From Helicobacter acinonychis (lineage in GTDB: Bacteria > Campylobacterota > Campylobacteria > Campylobacterales > Helicobacteraceae), in NCBI RefSeq assembly GCF_900461455.1, contig NZ_UGIA01000001.1:1116001-1180000 (forward strand): DNA of 64,000 nt, given 5' to 3'. The notes beneath the pieces were generated by a model. The model had not been told where the DNA came from, did no database searches, and saw nothing but the letters and a program-made list of their open reading frames with translations. Position 1 is the stretch's first letter, and every line of letters starts with the position of its first letter. Below are positions 57,508 through 64,000 of the stretch, piece by piece. A program made the position numbers and the translations under genes.

Positions 57508-58679
57508 TCCTCATCAATATCATCAGGAATATTCTCCTTTAATAAGTGTGGGGCATGTTCTTTGATGCTTGTTATAACAGCACTGGGTTTTATTGTATTG
57601 ACATCTCGTTGTTCCCAAAATTTTTCTTCTTTTCTAAGAATTGCAAATTCAGTAGGATAGATTACATGCTGATTGGCATAAAGCGTTTTAGGATAAGGAT
57701 GGAAGAATACCCAAGAGCTACCACCACTCACAATAAAAGCATAACGCACAATCCGATTGAAATACCTATAACACCTAAAAAAATCGCTCGCACCCAAATT
57801 CAACACGCCATAGCGACGACTCAAACCATTGAGCAAGCCTTGCGAACTTTCTTTGAGAACAGAAGGTGGAGGCAGTTCCATGCCAAAAGGTACAGGAGCT
57901 AGATCCACTCCTTTAAAAGTTTTAAAAAAAGTAGAAAATAAATCCTGATGGTATTCAAATAAGAACTTCCTGACAACTTTAGGAATACAGAAACAATGGG
58001 TATAAAAATGCAATCGTTCTGAATCGGCAAAATATTCCAAATAATGATTTCTATCCACAAAAGGTTCGTATCTTACAGCAAGCTTGACAGAAGCGTTTAG
58101 ATGCTTCATCACTATATCATCCCTTAAGATGTCGCCAAAAGGCAAAATGGGACTAATAGCAATTTCATAATGCGTTTTTTTAAGCATCAATAATTCATTA
58201 TAACGCTTGATAATAAATTTGAACAAATAGCACACAAGTCTAATAGTATGAAAAGACCGCCTATTTTCTGTGTATCTCCTAAACTGATGCCAAACTGAAT
58301 GATCTAAGAAAATGAATTCATCAATATAAGGACTATCTGCAACCACGCTCAAATCTTTTACAACTGAATTGCCAATAAAAACAATCTTATAATCTTTATA
58401 ATGTTCTTTTAGGGGAGCAAAGAAATTGCGTGTTAAAAGATAATCGCCAACCACATCCAATCTCACAACACACAACGCTTTTTCTGTAGGATTTTGACTT
58501 TTAATAGGGGCAATAGAAAGCAACTTATCTATTAGGAATTGTGAAAGTCTAAAGAGTTTCCAAGACCAATCAAAAACCTTTCCATTGCAATAGTTATTCA
58601 ATATTACAATAGGTAACAGTGACACTGCAATAAGAATTAGCAACAGTGCAATAGGCGATAACAACATTAAAACATTCAT
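57486..58679 (-). CDS. Glycosyltransferase family 9-like protein (LPS heptosyltransferase type)
   Basis: An N-terminal membrane anchor (about 1-25) is followed by ALCVVRLDVVGDYLLTRNFFAPLK, the start pattern of GT9 LPS heptosyltransferases, then KIVFIGN and YIDEFIFLD, typical of the first Rossmann domain. The second half has LNLGASD and YAFIVSGGSSWVFF where GT9 enzymes have the LNPGAS and GxDSGxMHIA sugar-nucleotide motifs, but these are degenerate and close together. Function in LPS core assembly is plausible from family and from relatives in H. pylori. The 397-residue gene is read leftward, convergent with algC and upstream of no other gene in its strand run. Confidence 0.7.
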   Translation of the reverse strand: MNVLMLLSPIALLLILIAVSLLPIVILNNYCNGKVFDWSWKLFRLSQFLIDKLLSIAPIKSQNPTEKALCVVRLDVVGDYLLTRNFFAPLKEHYKDYKIVFIGNSVVKDLSVVADSPYIDEFIFLDHSVWHQFRRYTENRRSFHTIRLVCYLFKFIIKRYNELLMLKKTHYEIAISPILPFGDILRDDIVMKHLNASVKLAVRYEPFVDRNHYLEYFADSERLHFYTHCFCIPKVVRKFLFEYHQDLFSTFFKTFKGVDLAPVPFGMELPPPSVLKESSQGLLNGLSRRYGVLNLGASDFFRCYRYFNRIVRYAFIVSGGSSWVFFHPYPKTLYANQHVIYPTEFAILRKEEKFWEQRDVNTIKPSAVITSIKEHAPHLLKENIPDDIDEDYFIEEI

Positions 58680-58727
58680 GAGATCCCTAAAACTAGAATT
58701 TTTTCGTATAGTGTAGCATAATATTCT

Positions 58728-59339
58728 TTAAAACTTTTGATACACTAGCACCACAGACTTAGGAATAGAGCTAAGGCTAAAAAAACGATCCGTGGCTTCA
58801 TTGAGCGTGCCAGAAAAGAGCGTTTTTAAACGCAAGTTGTTTAAGGGGTATTTGAGATTTTTAGAAGTGAATTGGGCTTCAAAATCCAAGCTAAAAAGCG
58901 AGATTTGCTCCCCTTTAAAACTAGGCAAAACAAAAGGGGTTTCTAGCACCCTAAAACAACCATAATCGCTTATGACTTGGAGTTTTTGGCAAAACTTAAA
59001 ATACTCAAACAATAAAAAAGTGTTCGCTAAAGCGTGGTCTTCTCGTTTGCCATTCAGCCCTAAAAAAATAAAATCATCATAGCCTTTATCTAAAGCATAA
59101 AAAAAGGCTTTGGATAAATCGTTGCTGTTTTGCTCGCTCACGCATATGGGGTTATACAAGGCTTTCAAATGCGAATCAATGCTATCCAAGTCGCCTATAA
59201 CAACGCTGGGTTTGAATTTGAGTGCATGCAAAGACGCAACAGCCCCATCGCATGCGATTAAAAAGGGAGAGTTTTTTAAAATGTCTGAGCATCTTTTAGA
59301 TTTAGGAAACTCCCCATTGGCCAAAATCACTGCCTGCAT
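58728..59339 (-). CDS. Thiamine pyrophosphokinase
   Basis: This enzyme makes thiamine pyrophosphate from thiamine and ATP. The family pattern is LIACDGAVASL, then PSVVIGDLDSIDSHLKAL and the ATP/Mg block DLSKAFFYALDKGYDDFIFLG followed by NGKREDHALANTFLL. At 203 residues it is complete from the ATG at 59339; a GTG at 59351 is possible. It overlaps the end of pnuC by 13 bases. The PnuC neighbour may therefore be a thiamine-type (PnuT-like) importer. Confidence 0.9.
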   Translation of the reverse strand: MQAVILANGEFPKSKRCSDILKNSPFLIACDGAVASLHALKFKPSVVIGDLDSIDSHLKALYNPICVSEQNSNDLSKAFFYALDKGYDDFIFLGLNGKREDHALANTFLLFEYFKFCQKLQVISDYGCFRVLETPFVLPSFKGEQISLFSLDFEAQFTSKNLKYPLNNLRLKTLFSGTLNEATDRFFSLSSIPKSVVLVYQKF

Positions 59340-59989
59340 GACTTGTTCCACCGGTTAAAATAATACATGCCAATAAAAAGGTATAAAATCGTTGTGAATA
59401 GTTGCACTAAACTCTCTGTGGAGATTTGAAAAATACAAAACCACACGATAATAGACACGATATTTCCTAGAGTTACCAGAATATAACTCTCTGTGTAGCG
59501 CAAAACCTGTAAAATAAAAGCAATAATAAATATTACAAAATTAAAACTCTCTGCCCATAAAAAATTCGTTTTGATCTCTTTAAAAAACAAAGCGCTCACA
59601 TAAGTTAAAACCCCTACGCCTAAAATGAGTGTAAAACGCCACTTCTTGGAAAGCTTTTGAGCCTTGATAGTGCCGCTTTGTTGCTCTGTTTTTTTCCATG
59701 CAAATAGCCCATAAATCGTTACCGGCATATACAAAAAAAGGCATAAAATCACATCGGCGTTCAATTTCCATTGGTAAGCGACATAAGCGTAACTCAAATT
59801 ATAAATAAAGCCAAACACAAAGCAAATAATTTGTCTCTCCCCAGCAAAAAACGCATACAAAACCCCACTAAGCCCCGCTAAAAGGTTCATAAACGAGCCT
59901 TTGACAAGAATGTTAGTGGCGATCAAAAACACGCAAGCAAGAGCGAGTGTGAGATAAAATCGTTTGGATAATGGAGCGGATATTAACAT
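59327..59989 (-). CDS. pnuC: PnuC-family vitamin/nucleoside transporter
   Basis: PnuC proteins move unphosphorylated vitamins (nicotinamide riboside, thiamine or riboflavin) by facilitated diffusion coupled to a cytoplasmic kinase. The 220-residue protein is polytopic with GLSGVLYAFFAGERQIICFVFGFIYNLSYAYVAYQW and Trp-rich spans. Because it overlaps thiamine pyrophosphokinase by 13 bases, thiamine is a likelier substrate than nicotinamide riboside; this is context inference, and most annotators will call it nicotinamide mononucleotide transporter. Confidence 0.88.
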   Translation of the reverse strand: MLISAPLSKRFYLTLALACVFLIATNILVKGSFMNLLAGLSGVLYAFFAGERQIICFVFGFIYNLSYAYVAYQWKLNADVILCLFLYMPVTIYGLFAWKKTEQQSGTIKAQKLSKKWRFTLILGVGVLTYVSALFFKEIKTNFLWAESFNFVIFIIAFILQVLRYTESYILVTLGNIVSIIVWFCIFQISTESLVQLFTTILYLFIGMYYFNRWNKSCRQ

Positions 59990-60174
59990 GCTATTTCCTT
60001 ACGCAAGAATTACCTTGACAAGTTCTATGGGTTTAATCTCAGCCTTTTAAAACTTTGAGCGTTTTAAAAAGCACCCCTTAAATTCTCTTTATTCTAACAC
60101 AAACCAATGAAAACCAACTCTTCAAATTTCTTTAATACTCTTATTCCCCTCCATTTGGTTACTTCAAGTTAAAC

Positions 60175-60669
60175 TCACCACCCCAATTTAGCGCAAAGCC
60201 TAAGAAAATATAGAAACCCCAAAACGGCCAAAGCCTCTACAAGAAAGTTGCTAGGATGCCCACAATACGCTGAAATTTCATGCATAGCGATACAAAAGGG
60301 CATCGTTAAAAGCACTATATAAAAGTCTCTCAATCTTGCTCCTAGCACAGCGTCATATAACGCACCAAAAAACCTAGCCTTAAAAATGGATTTGAGAAAC
60401 CTAGGGTATCTTACTTGCAATTCATAACAACCCCTGCCTTGCGGATTAAACAAGAGATTAGACAATAAAGCCACTATTAGAGTCGTTAGCCACACATAAT
60501 AGCTGTCTTTAGGGTTAAAGATCGGAGCGCTAGCTGATCCACTTGGGTCATAAAGAACCCTATTGGATATGTAAACACATATCCCCCAGATTAAAGCATT
60601 TGCTCTTAAATATTCTGATCCACTCAAACGCTCTTTTGAGCCATTCAAGTTCTCTCTTGCAGTATCCAT
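60175..60669 (-). CDS. Small unrecognised membrane protein
   Basis: This protein (164 residues from the ATG at 60669) starts with a polar segment and has about three to four hydrophobic spans (ALIWGICVYIS, YYVWLTTLIVALLSNLLF, FYIVLLTMPFCIAMHEI, FLVEALAVLGFLYFL). I choose 60669 because GAAAGGAAATAAC is a good ribosome site; an ATG at 60702 (MSQGDEAKG) gives 175 residues. It lies close behind the glycine-zipper protein gene on the same strand and is probably co-transcribed. No known family. Confidence 0.7.
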   Translation of the reverse strand: MDTARENLNGSKERLSGSEYLRANALIWGICVYISNRVLYDPSGSASAPIFNPKDSYYVWLTTLIVALLSNLLFNPQGRGCYELQVRYPRFLKSIFKARFFGALYDAVLGARLRDFYIVLLTMPFCIAMHEISAYCGHPSNFLVEALAVLGFLYFLRLCAKLGW

Positions 60670-60708
60670 GTTATTTCCTTTCGCCTCATCACCTTGGCTC
60701 ATTTAAGA

Positions 60709-61014
60709 TTACCTAGCATGCCCAAAACTATAGCCGTAATCATAAAAATCACGGATAGGTTCTCGTGGGGCTTGCGGCTCTCTATCAACGCCACGGATAA
60801 AATCTTCTACCCTATCGCCTATTTTAGACCCAATATATCCTCCTATTGCACTACCAGCAAGTCCACCTATTTTACCACCAACAAAACCTCCAACAGCTCC
60901 CCCTACAAAATTGCCGAATTCACCCCTTGCCTCTATTTTAGGACTAGCTATGGCTGCATTAACCATTGCACCGCATAAAACCACTACACAACCAAATGTT
61001 TTTAATTGACTCAT
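60709..61014 (-). CDS. Exported glycine-zipper protein
   Basis: A signal peptide (LKTFGCVVVLCGAMVNAAIA) is followed by a 40-residue glycine zipper with repeated GxxxG spacing (FVGGAVGGFVGGKIGG, then LAGSAIGGYIGSKIGD) and a short charged tail rich in Arg, Pro and Tyr. Glycine zippers insert or oligomerise in membranes and occur in outer-membrane lipoproteins and pore-forming proteins. The Cys within the signal region could even mark a lipobox (VLCG), though the match is poor. The gene has AAAGGA seven bases before its ATG and is followed after seven to forty bases by the small membrane protein. Confidence 0.75.
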   Translation of the reverse strand: MSQLKTFGCVVVLCGAMVNAAIASPKIEARGEFGNFVGGAVGGFVGGKIGGLAGSAIGGYIGSKIGDRVEDFIRGVDREPQAPREPIRDFYDYGYSFGHAR

Positions 61015-61301
61015 AACAAAATCCTTTCATAAAATTGAGATTCAAGGCATGTTGGACACACCTTATGAGAATATTTTATACCACAATCCTATTAAAAGCA
61101 TTGTTACACAATAGTGCAAAGATCATAAAATCCCAATAAGTGTTTTGTTTCTACGCAAAGGATCGTTTAAGCAAATTCAATAGGATAAAAAACGCTCTCT
61201 TTTTACTCTACTTAAAAGAGTGTGAGTTTAGACACAATAATAAAGAAAACTTGTATCAAATCTTACTTAATATAGATACAAGAAATCAGATTGGATGGTT
61301 T
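61015..61301. promoter_or_regulatory. Intergenic stretch with promoter of the glycine-zipper gene
   Basis: On the minus strand TATAAAAT (61080-61073) is a -10 box giving a start near 61066, some 50 bases before the ATG at 61014. The rest of the gap is A+T-rich with no gene that I can support. Confidence 0.45.
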
Positions 61302-62262
61302 TTACTTATTTAAACAATACAACAAAAACGCATAACTCCCCGATCCATTCAAGTGCAAATCACAAAGCATGTTCGTTACAAAAAGATTAGAAATAGGGCT
61401 TACTTTAGAGCCTCTATCGCAAACTAGCGCGAGATTAGATAAAGCAAAATAAAGGGAAGGCTGAGCCCCCGCCTCTGCGGTAGATGTTGTTATCGCTTGC
61501 GTTTCTATTGATGAATGCGGCATCAAAGTCAAGACTCCCAATGGCTTTGGCTTGGCGCGATAAGATAAGGGCGATATTGGTATTAAATGGGGGGGGGGGG
61601 GTGGATTTTGCAAGATTTCTTGCGTTAATGCTTTATTATCATTCCCTTCTAAATGGGGTAAATCGCTCGTTAAAATACCCAGCGTTCTTTGGATTTCAAT
61701 CGTGCGTGCGATGACTTTAATGATATTTTTTACATGATCAAAGCTGCAAGGTTCGTTTTTATGGCTTTTTAAATATTTGTCTAAAACGCAATACCCCCCT
61801 ATCATATAATCATAAATTTCTTTACTCACCCCCTTAAAATAAGCGCTGCTATTGATATAGAGGCGTTGTTCTGATTTGTTATAAGAGGGTTTTTTAATGA
61901 TGGGGTTACGCTCGTGCGTTTCTTTATCGCAATAGTAGGATTCGCCTATAGTGGTGTCGTTTAATTTTTCAAAGCTGTAGTTTAGGCTTTCTGTGTTTAA
62001 AACATGCAAGCCGATCAATTCAATCCCTAAAAAACTTAAAGCTCTAAACAAATCTTTATTGTTTGTGAAAAGGATTTTAGGGTAATCGGCTTTGAGAAAA
62101 TCTTCATAACGCTTGCGGTAGTTTGGGGAATACAATAACGCATAAATATAGCCTAAAATCTCTAGTGGCTCAAAATAATGGTTATAGCGCTTGTCTATAA
62201 AGTTTCTAAACTCTGGCGTAAAATTTTCGGTGTAGTTGGGGTCTTGGAATTGATAAAGGGGG
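61302..62262 (-). pseudogene. Type IIG restriction-modification gene, downstream out-of-frame part with tandem recognition-like tails
   Basis: This frame continues the RM protein of the next entry after a one-base loss in a C5 run (62258-62262): LYQFQDPNYTENFTPEFRNF, YEPLEILGYIYALLYS-type specificity-domain spacer, on to IARTIEIQRTLGILTSDLPHLEG. It then enters a 13-C tract (61589-61601). In the present frame the tract leads through roughly 50 out-of-frame residues into NLALVCDRGSKVSPISN ... NGSGSYAFLLY and a stop at 61302. In another frame the same DNA reads NIALILSRQAKAIGSL ... GGGSAFPLFCFI and stops at 61435. Both end like type IIG recognition domains. Confidence 0.75.
61589..61601. repeat. 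Homopolymer G13 (C13 on coding strand), likely phase-variable tract
   Basis: Thirteen consecutive G on the plus strand. With 13 C the reading runs to 61302; 12 C leads at once to a TAA (CCC ATT TAA); 11 or 14 C opens the alternative NIALILSRQ frame that stops at 61435. Poly-C/G tracts of this length are typical slipped-strand phase-variation sites in Helicobacter. Confidence 0.9.
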
Positions 62263-64000
62263 TAATTAACCCCACTTCCATTGCCCCAGAGCTTAAACCT
62301 TGATCGTTAATGTGAGAGCTTATCAAACATTGCGTCCAATTTTTATCGTTGTTTTTTAGTTGTCGTGGGGTGTTTAGCGCGATATTTTTGCGTGTTTGAT
62401 TGGGTGTTTTAGGATCTGTTGGGGGGGGTAACATGTGTTTAAATGTATTTTCCCTCGCTCTTCCTAATTTTTTGGTGTCGTAATAAACTTTACGAATATC
62501 AAAAGGACGATAGTGAATGTCCTTAACGCATTGTTCGTTAAACTCGTTACAATATTTTAAGACTTGCTCTTTTAAACTTTTGGTGCTGTTGGCAATAAAA
62601 ATTTTATCTTTTCCTGTAACAATCCCCACACTTGAGATTTGAAACATCTCCTGAACACTAAACCCTTGTTCATACTCATCTAAAAAGTGCATTTTTTGGG
62701 GTATGAGTAAGCAAAAAGGCTCTCTTGGGGTAAGCTCAAGCCAATTAATACTATCCAAATCATGTTGGGCTAAAAAGGCGTATTTTTCAGCCCTTTCGCC
62801 ATACACATCATAATAATAGATTTTTTGCTTGGTGGCTTGTGGGTTTTTGACAAAAAGGTTAATGGACACCCCTTGCATGATATTGAAAACATTTTCATCT
62901 TTTGCGCCTTGTGGGGTTAGCTCCTTTTTCCTCGCATCTCCATGCAAATTGAGAATATAAAGCTCATCATAACATTCTAAAAGAGAGCGCCTTAACCCCC
63001 TAAAAGTAGGGTTATTTAAAAAGCTGTTGTTAGAGATAAAGCCAAAGAGACCATACCCCAATGATTCGATCTTGTTTTGGGCGAAACGCATGAATTTCAC
63101 ATAATCATCTAAAAGCCCTTTAGGGTTTTTCTCATTTTTTAGTTTGTATTTGGAATGAAATTTTTTAAGGGTTTTGAGAGCGTTTTTGCTGCCGCTTTGT
63201 TTTTGGGTTTGAATGCTGTTTAAAAGCGTTTGGATTTTGTCGGTGAGTTTAACATTTTTTTCAATTTCTATGGTTTGAAATTCAGGCTCTATGCCGTAAG
63301 TGGCTTTCACTTCCCATTCAAACAAGCCCTTATTGCTGCTCGCTCCGCTATAAGGGGGATTGCCGGTGATGATAAGGATCTTTTCATCTTTCTTAATCTC
63401 TTGAGCGTTTAAAAGCTCTTCTTCAAAAATTGGGTTTAGCCCACGATAAGCGGCGATCTCACTAGGCTGTATGAGAGTGTTAGTTAAAACGATTTTGAGT
63501 GCATCGTTTTCTTTGAGAGGCTTTTTAAATTCCTCCTTAAAGGCTTGATAGAGATTCAAATGAGCGATCGCATAAGGAGCGATCAAGTATTCAAACCCAT
63601 AAAATTGCTTCAAGAGGTTTTGGTATTTGTCCTCTTTAGTGGAGATGCCTCCATCGCTTGTTTTTCTCATTTCTAGTGCTTTCCTGAACGCTTCCAATAA
63701 AAAAGTGCCGGTGCCGGTAGCAAAATCTAAGAGCTTGATATTTTCGTTATCTAAAGCGCTTTTTAAGCCTAAGGGAGCGTCTTTAAAATGCGTTTTAAGC
63801 AAACTATCTAAAGCGTTAATGATGAATTTCACCACAGAATCCGGAGTGTAATACACGCCCTTTTTCTCTCGCAATTCAGGGTCATAAGCGCTTAAAAAGG
63901 TTTCATAAAAGTGCAAATAAGGGTCTTTATCCTCACTCAAATCTTTAACGATAGAGTCCATATCAACATGGTTGATCAAGATTAAAATTTCATCTAAAAG
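62195..64000 (-). CDS. Type IIG restriction-modification enzyme, methyltransferase and recognition part (5' end outside window)
   Basis: The visible 600 residues belong to a large fused restriction-methylation enzyme that methylates adenine. The reading is open to the right window edge. Seen in order: GVYYTPDSVVKFII, the AdoMet motif LLDFATGTGTFLLEAF, the catalytic motif IITGNPPYSG (NPPY), and the recognition domain with DIHYRPFDIRKVYYDTK, KLGRARENTFKHMLPPP and NIALNTPRQ. The frame ends prematurely at 62195 (LETL) because of one missing C in the run at 62258-62262. A C8 run (62421-62428) lies just before the recognition segment. The N-terminal nuclease part is not visible. Probably inactive or altered in specificity in this state. 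Confidence 0.88.
   Translation of the reverse strand, partial: LLDEILILINHVDMDSIVKDLSEDKDPYLHFYETFLSAYDPELREKKGVYYTPDSVVKFIINALDSLLKTHFKDAPLGLKSALDNENIKLLDFATGTGTFLLEAFRKALEMRKTSDGGISTKEDKYQNLLKQFYGFEYLIAPYAIAHLNLYQAFKEEFKKPLKENDALKIVLTNTLIQPSEIAAYRGLNPIFEEELLNAQEIKKDEKILIITGNPPYSGASSNKGLFEWEVKATYGIEPEFQTIEIEKNVKLTDKIQTLLNSIQTQKQSGSKNALKTLKKFHSKYKLKNEKNPKGLLDDYVKFMRFAQNKIESLGYGLFGFISNNSFLNNPTFRGLRRSLLECYDELYILNLHGDARKKELTPQGAKDENVFNIMQGVSINLFVKNPQATKQKIYYYDVYGERAEKYAFLAQHDLDSINWLELTPREPFCLLIPQKMHFLDEYEQGFSVQEMFQISSVGIVTGKDKIFIANSTKSLKEQVLKYCNEFNEQCVKDIHYRPFDIRKVYYDTKKLGRARENTFKHMLPPPTDPKTPNQTRKNIALNTPRQLKNNDKNWTQCLISSHINDQGLSSGAMEVGLITPFINSKTPTTPKILRQSLETL
62421..62428. repeat. Homopolymer G8 (C8 on coding strand) in the type IIG recognition region
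   Basis: Eight consecutive G on the plus strand encode the Pro run in KHMLPPPT, immediately before the NIALNTPRQ recognition segment. A similar Pro run, encoded by the 13-C tract, precedes the NIALILSRQ segment downstream. Confidence 0.8.

Noticed and set aside
61302-62135. Taking 61302-62135 as an independent gene starting at a TTG
   Set aside because: The reading extends upstream of that TTG without a stop and matches the continuation of the type IIG protein after a one-base frameshift, so it is a fragment of the same gene.

Overview
The window is chromosomal DNA of a gastric Helicobacter of the H. pylori / H. acinonychis group. The evidence is low G+C, tRNA and protein sequences close to those I remember from H. 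pylori, and lineage hallmarks: a 14-gene nuo cluster in which nuoE and nuoF are replaced by two unrelated small genes, a NikR next to exbB-exbD-tonB, and phase-variable-looking homopolymer tracts in a restriction-modification gene. NikR and some other proteins differ from remembered H. pylori versions by more than usual strain variation, and a peptide-permease locus is badly decayed. A close relative such as H. acinonychis is therefore at least as likely as H. pylori itself. That species call is inference.

Layout: 1-215 is the tail of a cytosine-5 DNA methyltransferase. 216-1335 has no long gene but holds a strongly promoted, structured mini-locus resembling a type I toxin-antitoxin pair. 1336-2364 is tsaD. 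2583-10531 is a rightward run: C-terminal protease, SH3/membrane protein, plsC, ung, gap, pgk, corA, terC. 10769-12430 is leftward exbB-exbD-tonB, divergent from nikR-nadD. 13664-19059 holds a J-domain protein, mnmA, a coiled-coil exported protein, dnaJ, azlC and azlD. Five tRNA genes (Lys-Glu-Val-Asp-Glu, leftward) follow at 19079-19608.

19838-25225 holds panC-pyrF (leftward), then carbonic anhydrase, kdsA, ribH, nusB and an unrecognised membrane protein (rightward), then flgG (leftward). 25636-35615 is a leftward run: rpsR-ssb-rpsF, holA-rnr-aroE-SH3 protein, a decayed oppB/oppA pair and trpS, then bioC. 36527-39387 holds secG, frr, pyrE, an RDD protein and a sirtuin. 39755-53714 is the complete respiratory complex I operon, running by tight overlap into pflA (flagellar motor) and algC. 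The last segment holds an LPS glycosyltransferase-like gene, thiamine pyrophosphokinase, pnuC, two small envelope genes, and a frameshifted type IIG restriction-modification gene that leaves the window.

Themes: translationally coupled operons; a metal/iron node (exbB-exbD-tonB plus NikR) with a repeat-rich divergent promoter; a complex I probably not fed by NADH; and a chromosome order that looks reshuffled compared with H. pylori as I remember it. A modular hairpin-rich intergenic repeat occurs at least six times, often at gene-block borders. Most notable are the toxin-like mini-locus with an ATA in the start position, a beta-carbonic anhydrase whose catalytic Asp is Asn, and a type IIG gene followed, beyond a 13-C tract, by two out-of-phase recognition-domain-like tails.
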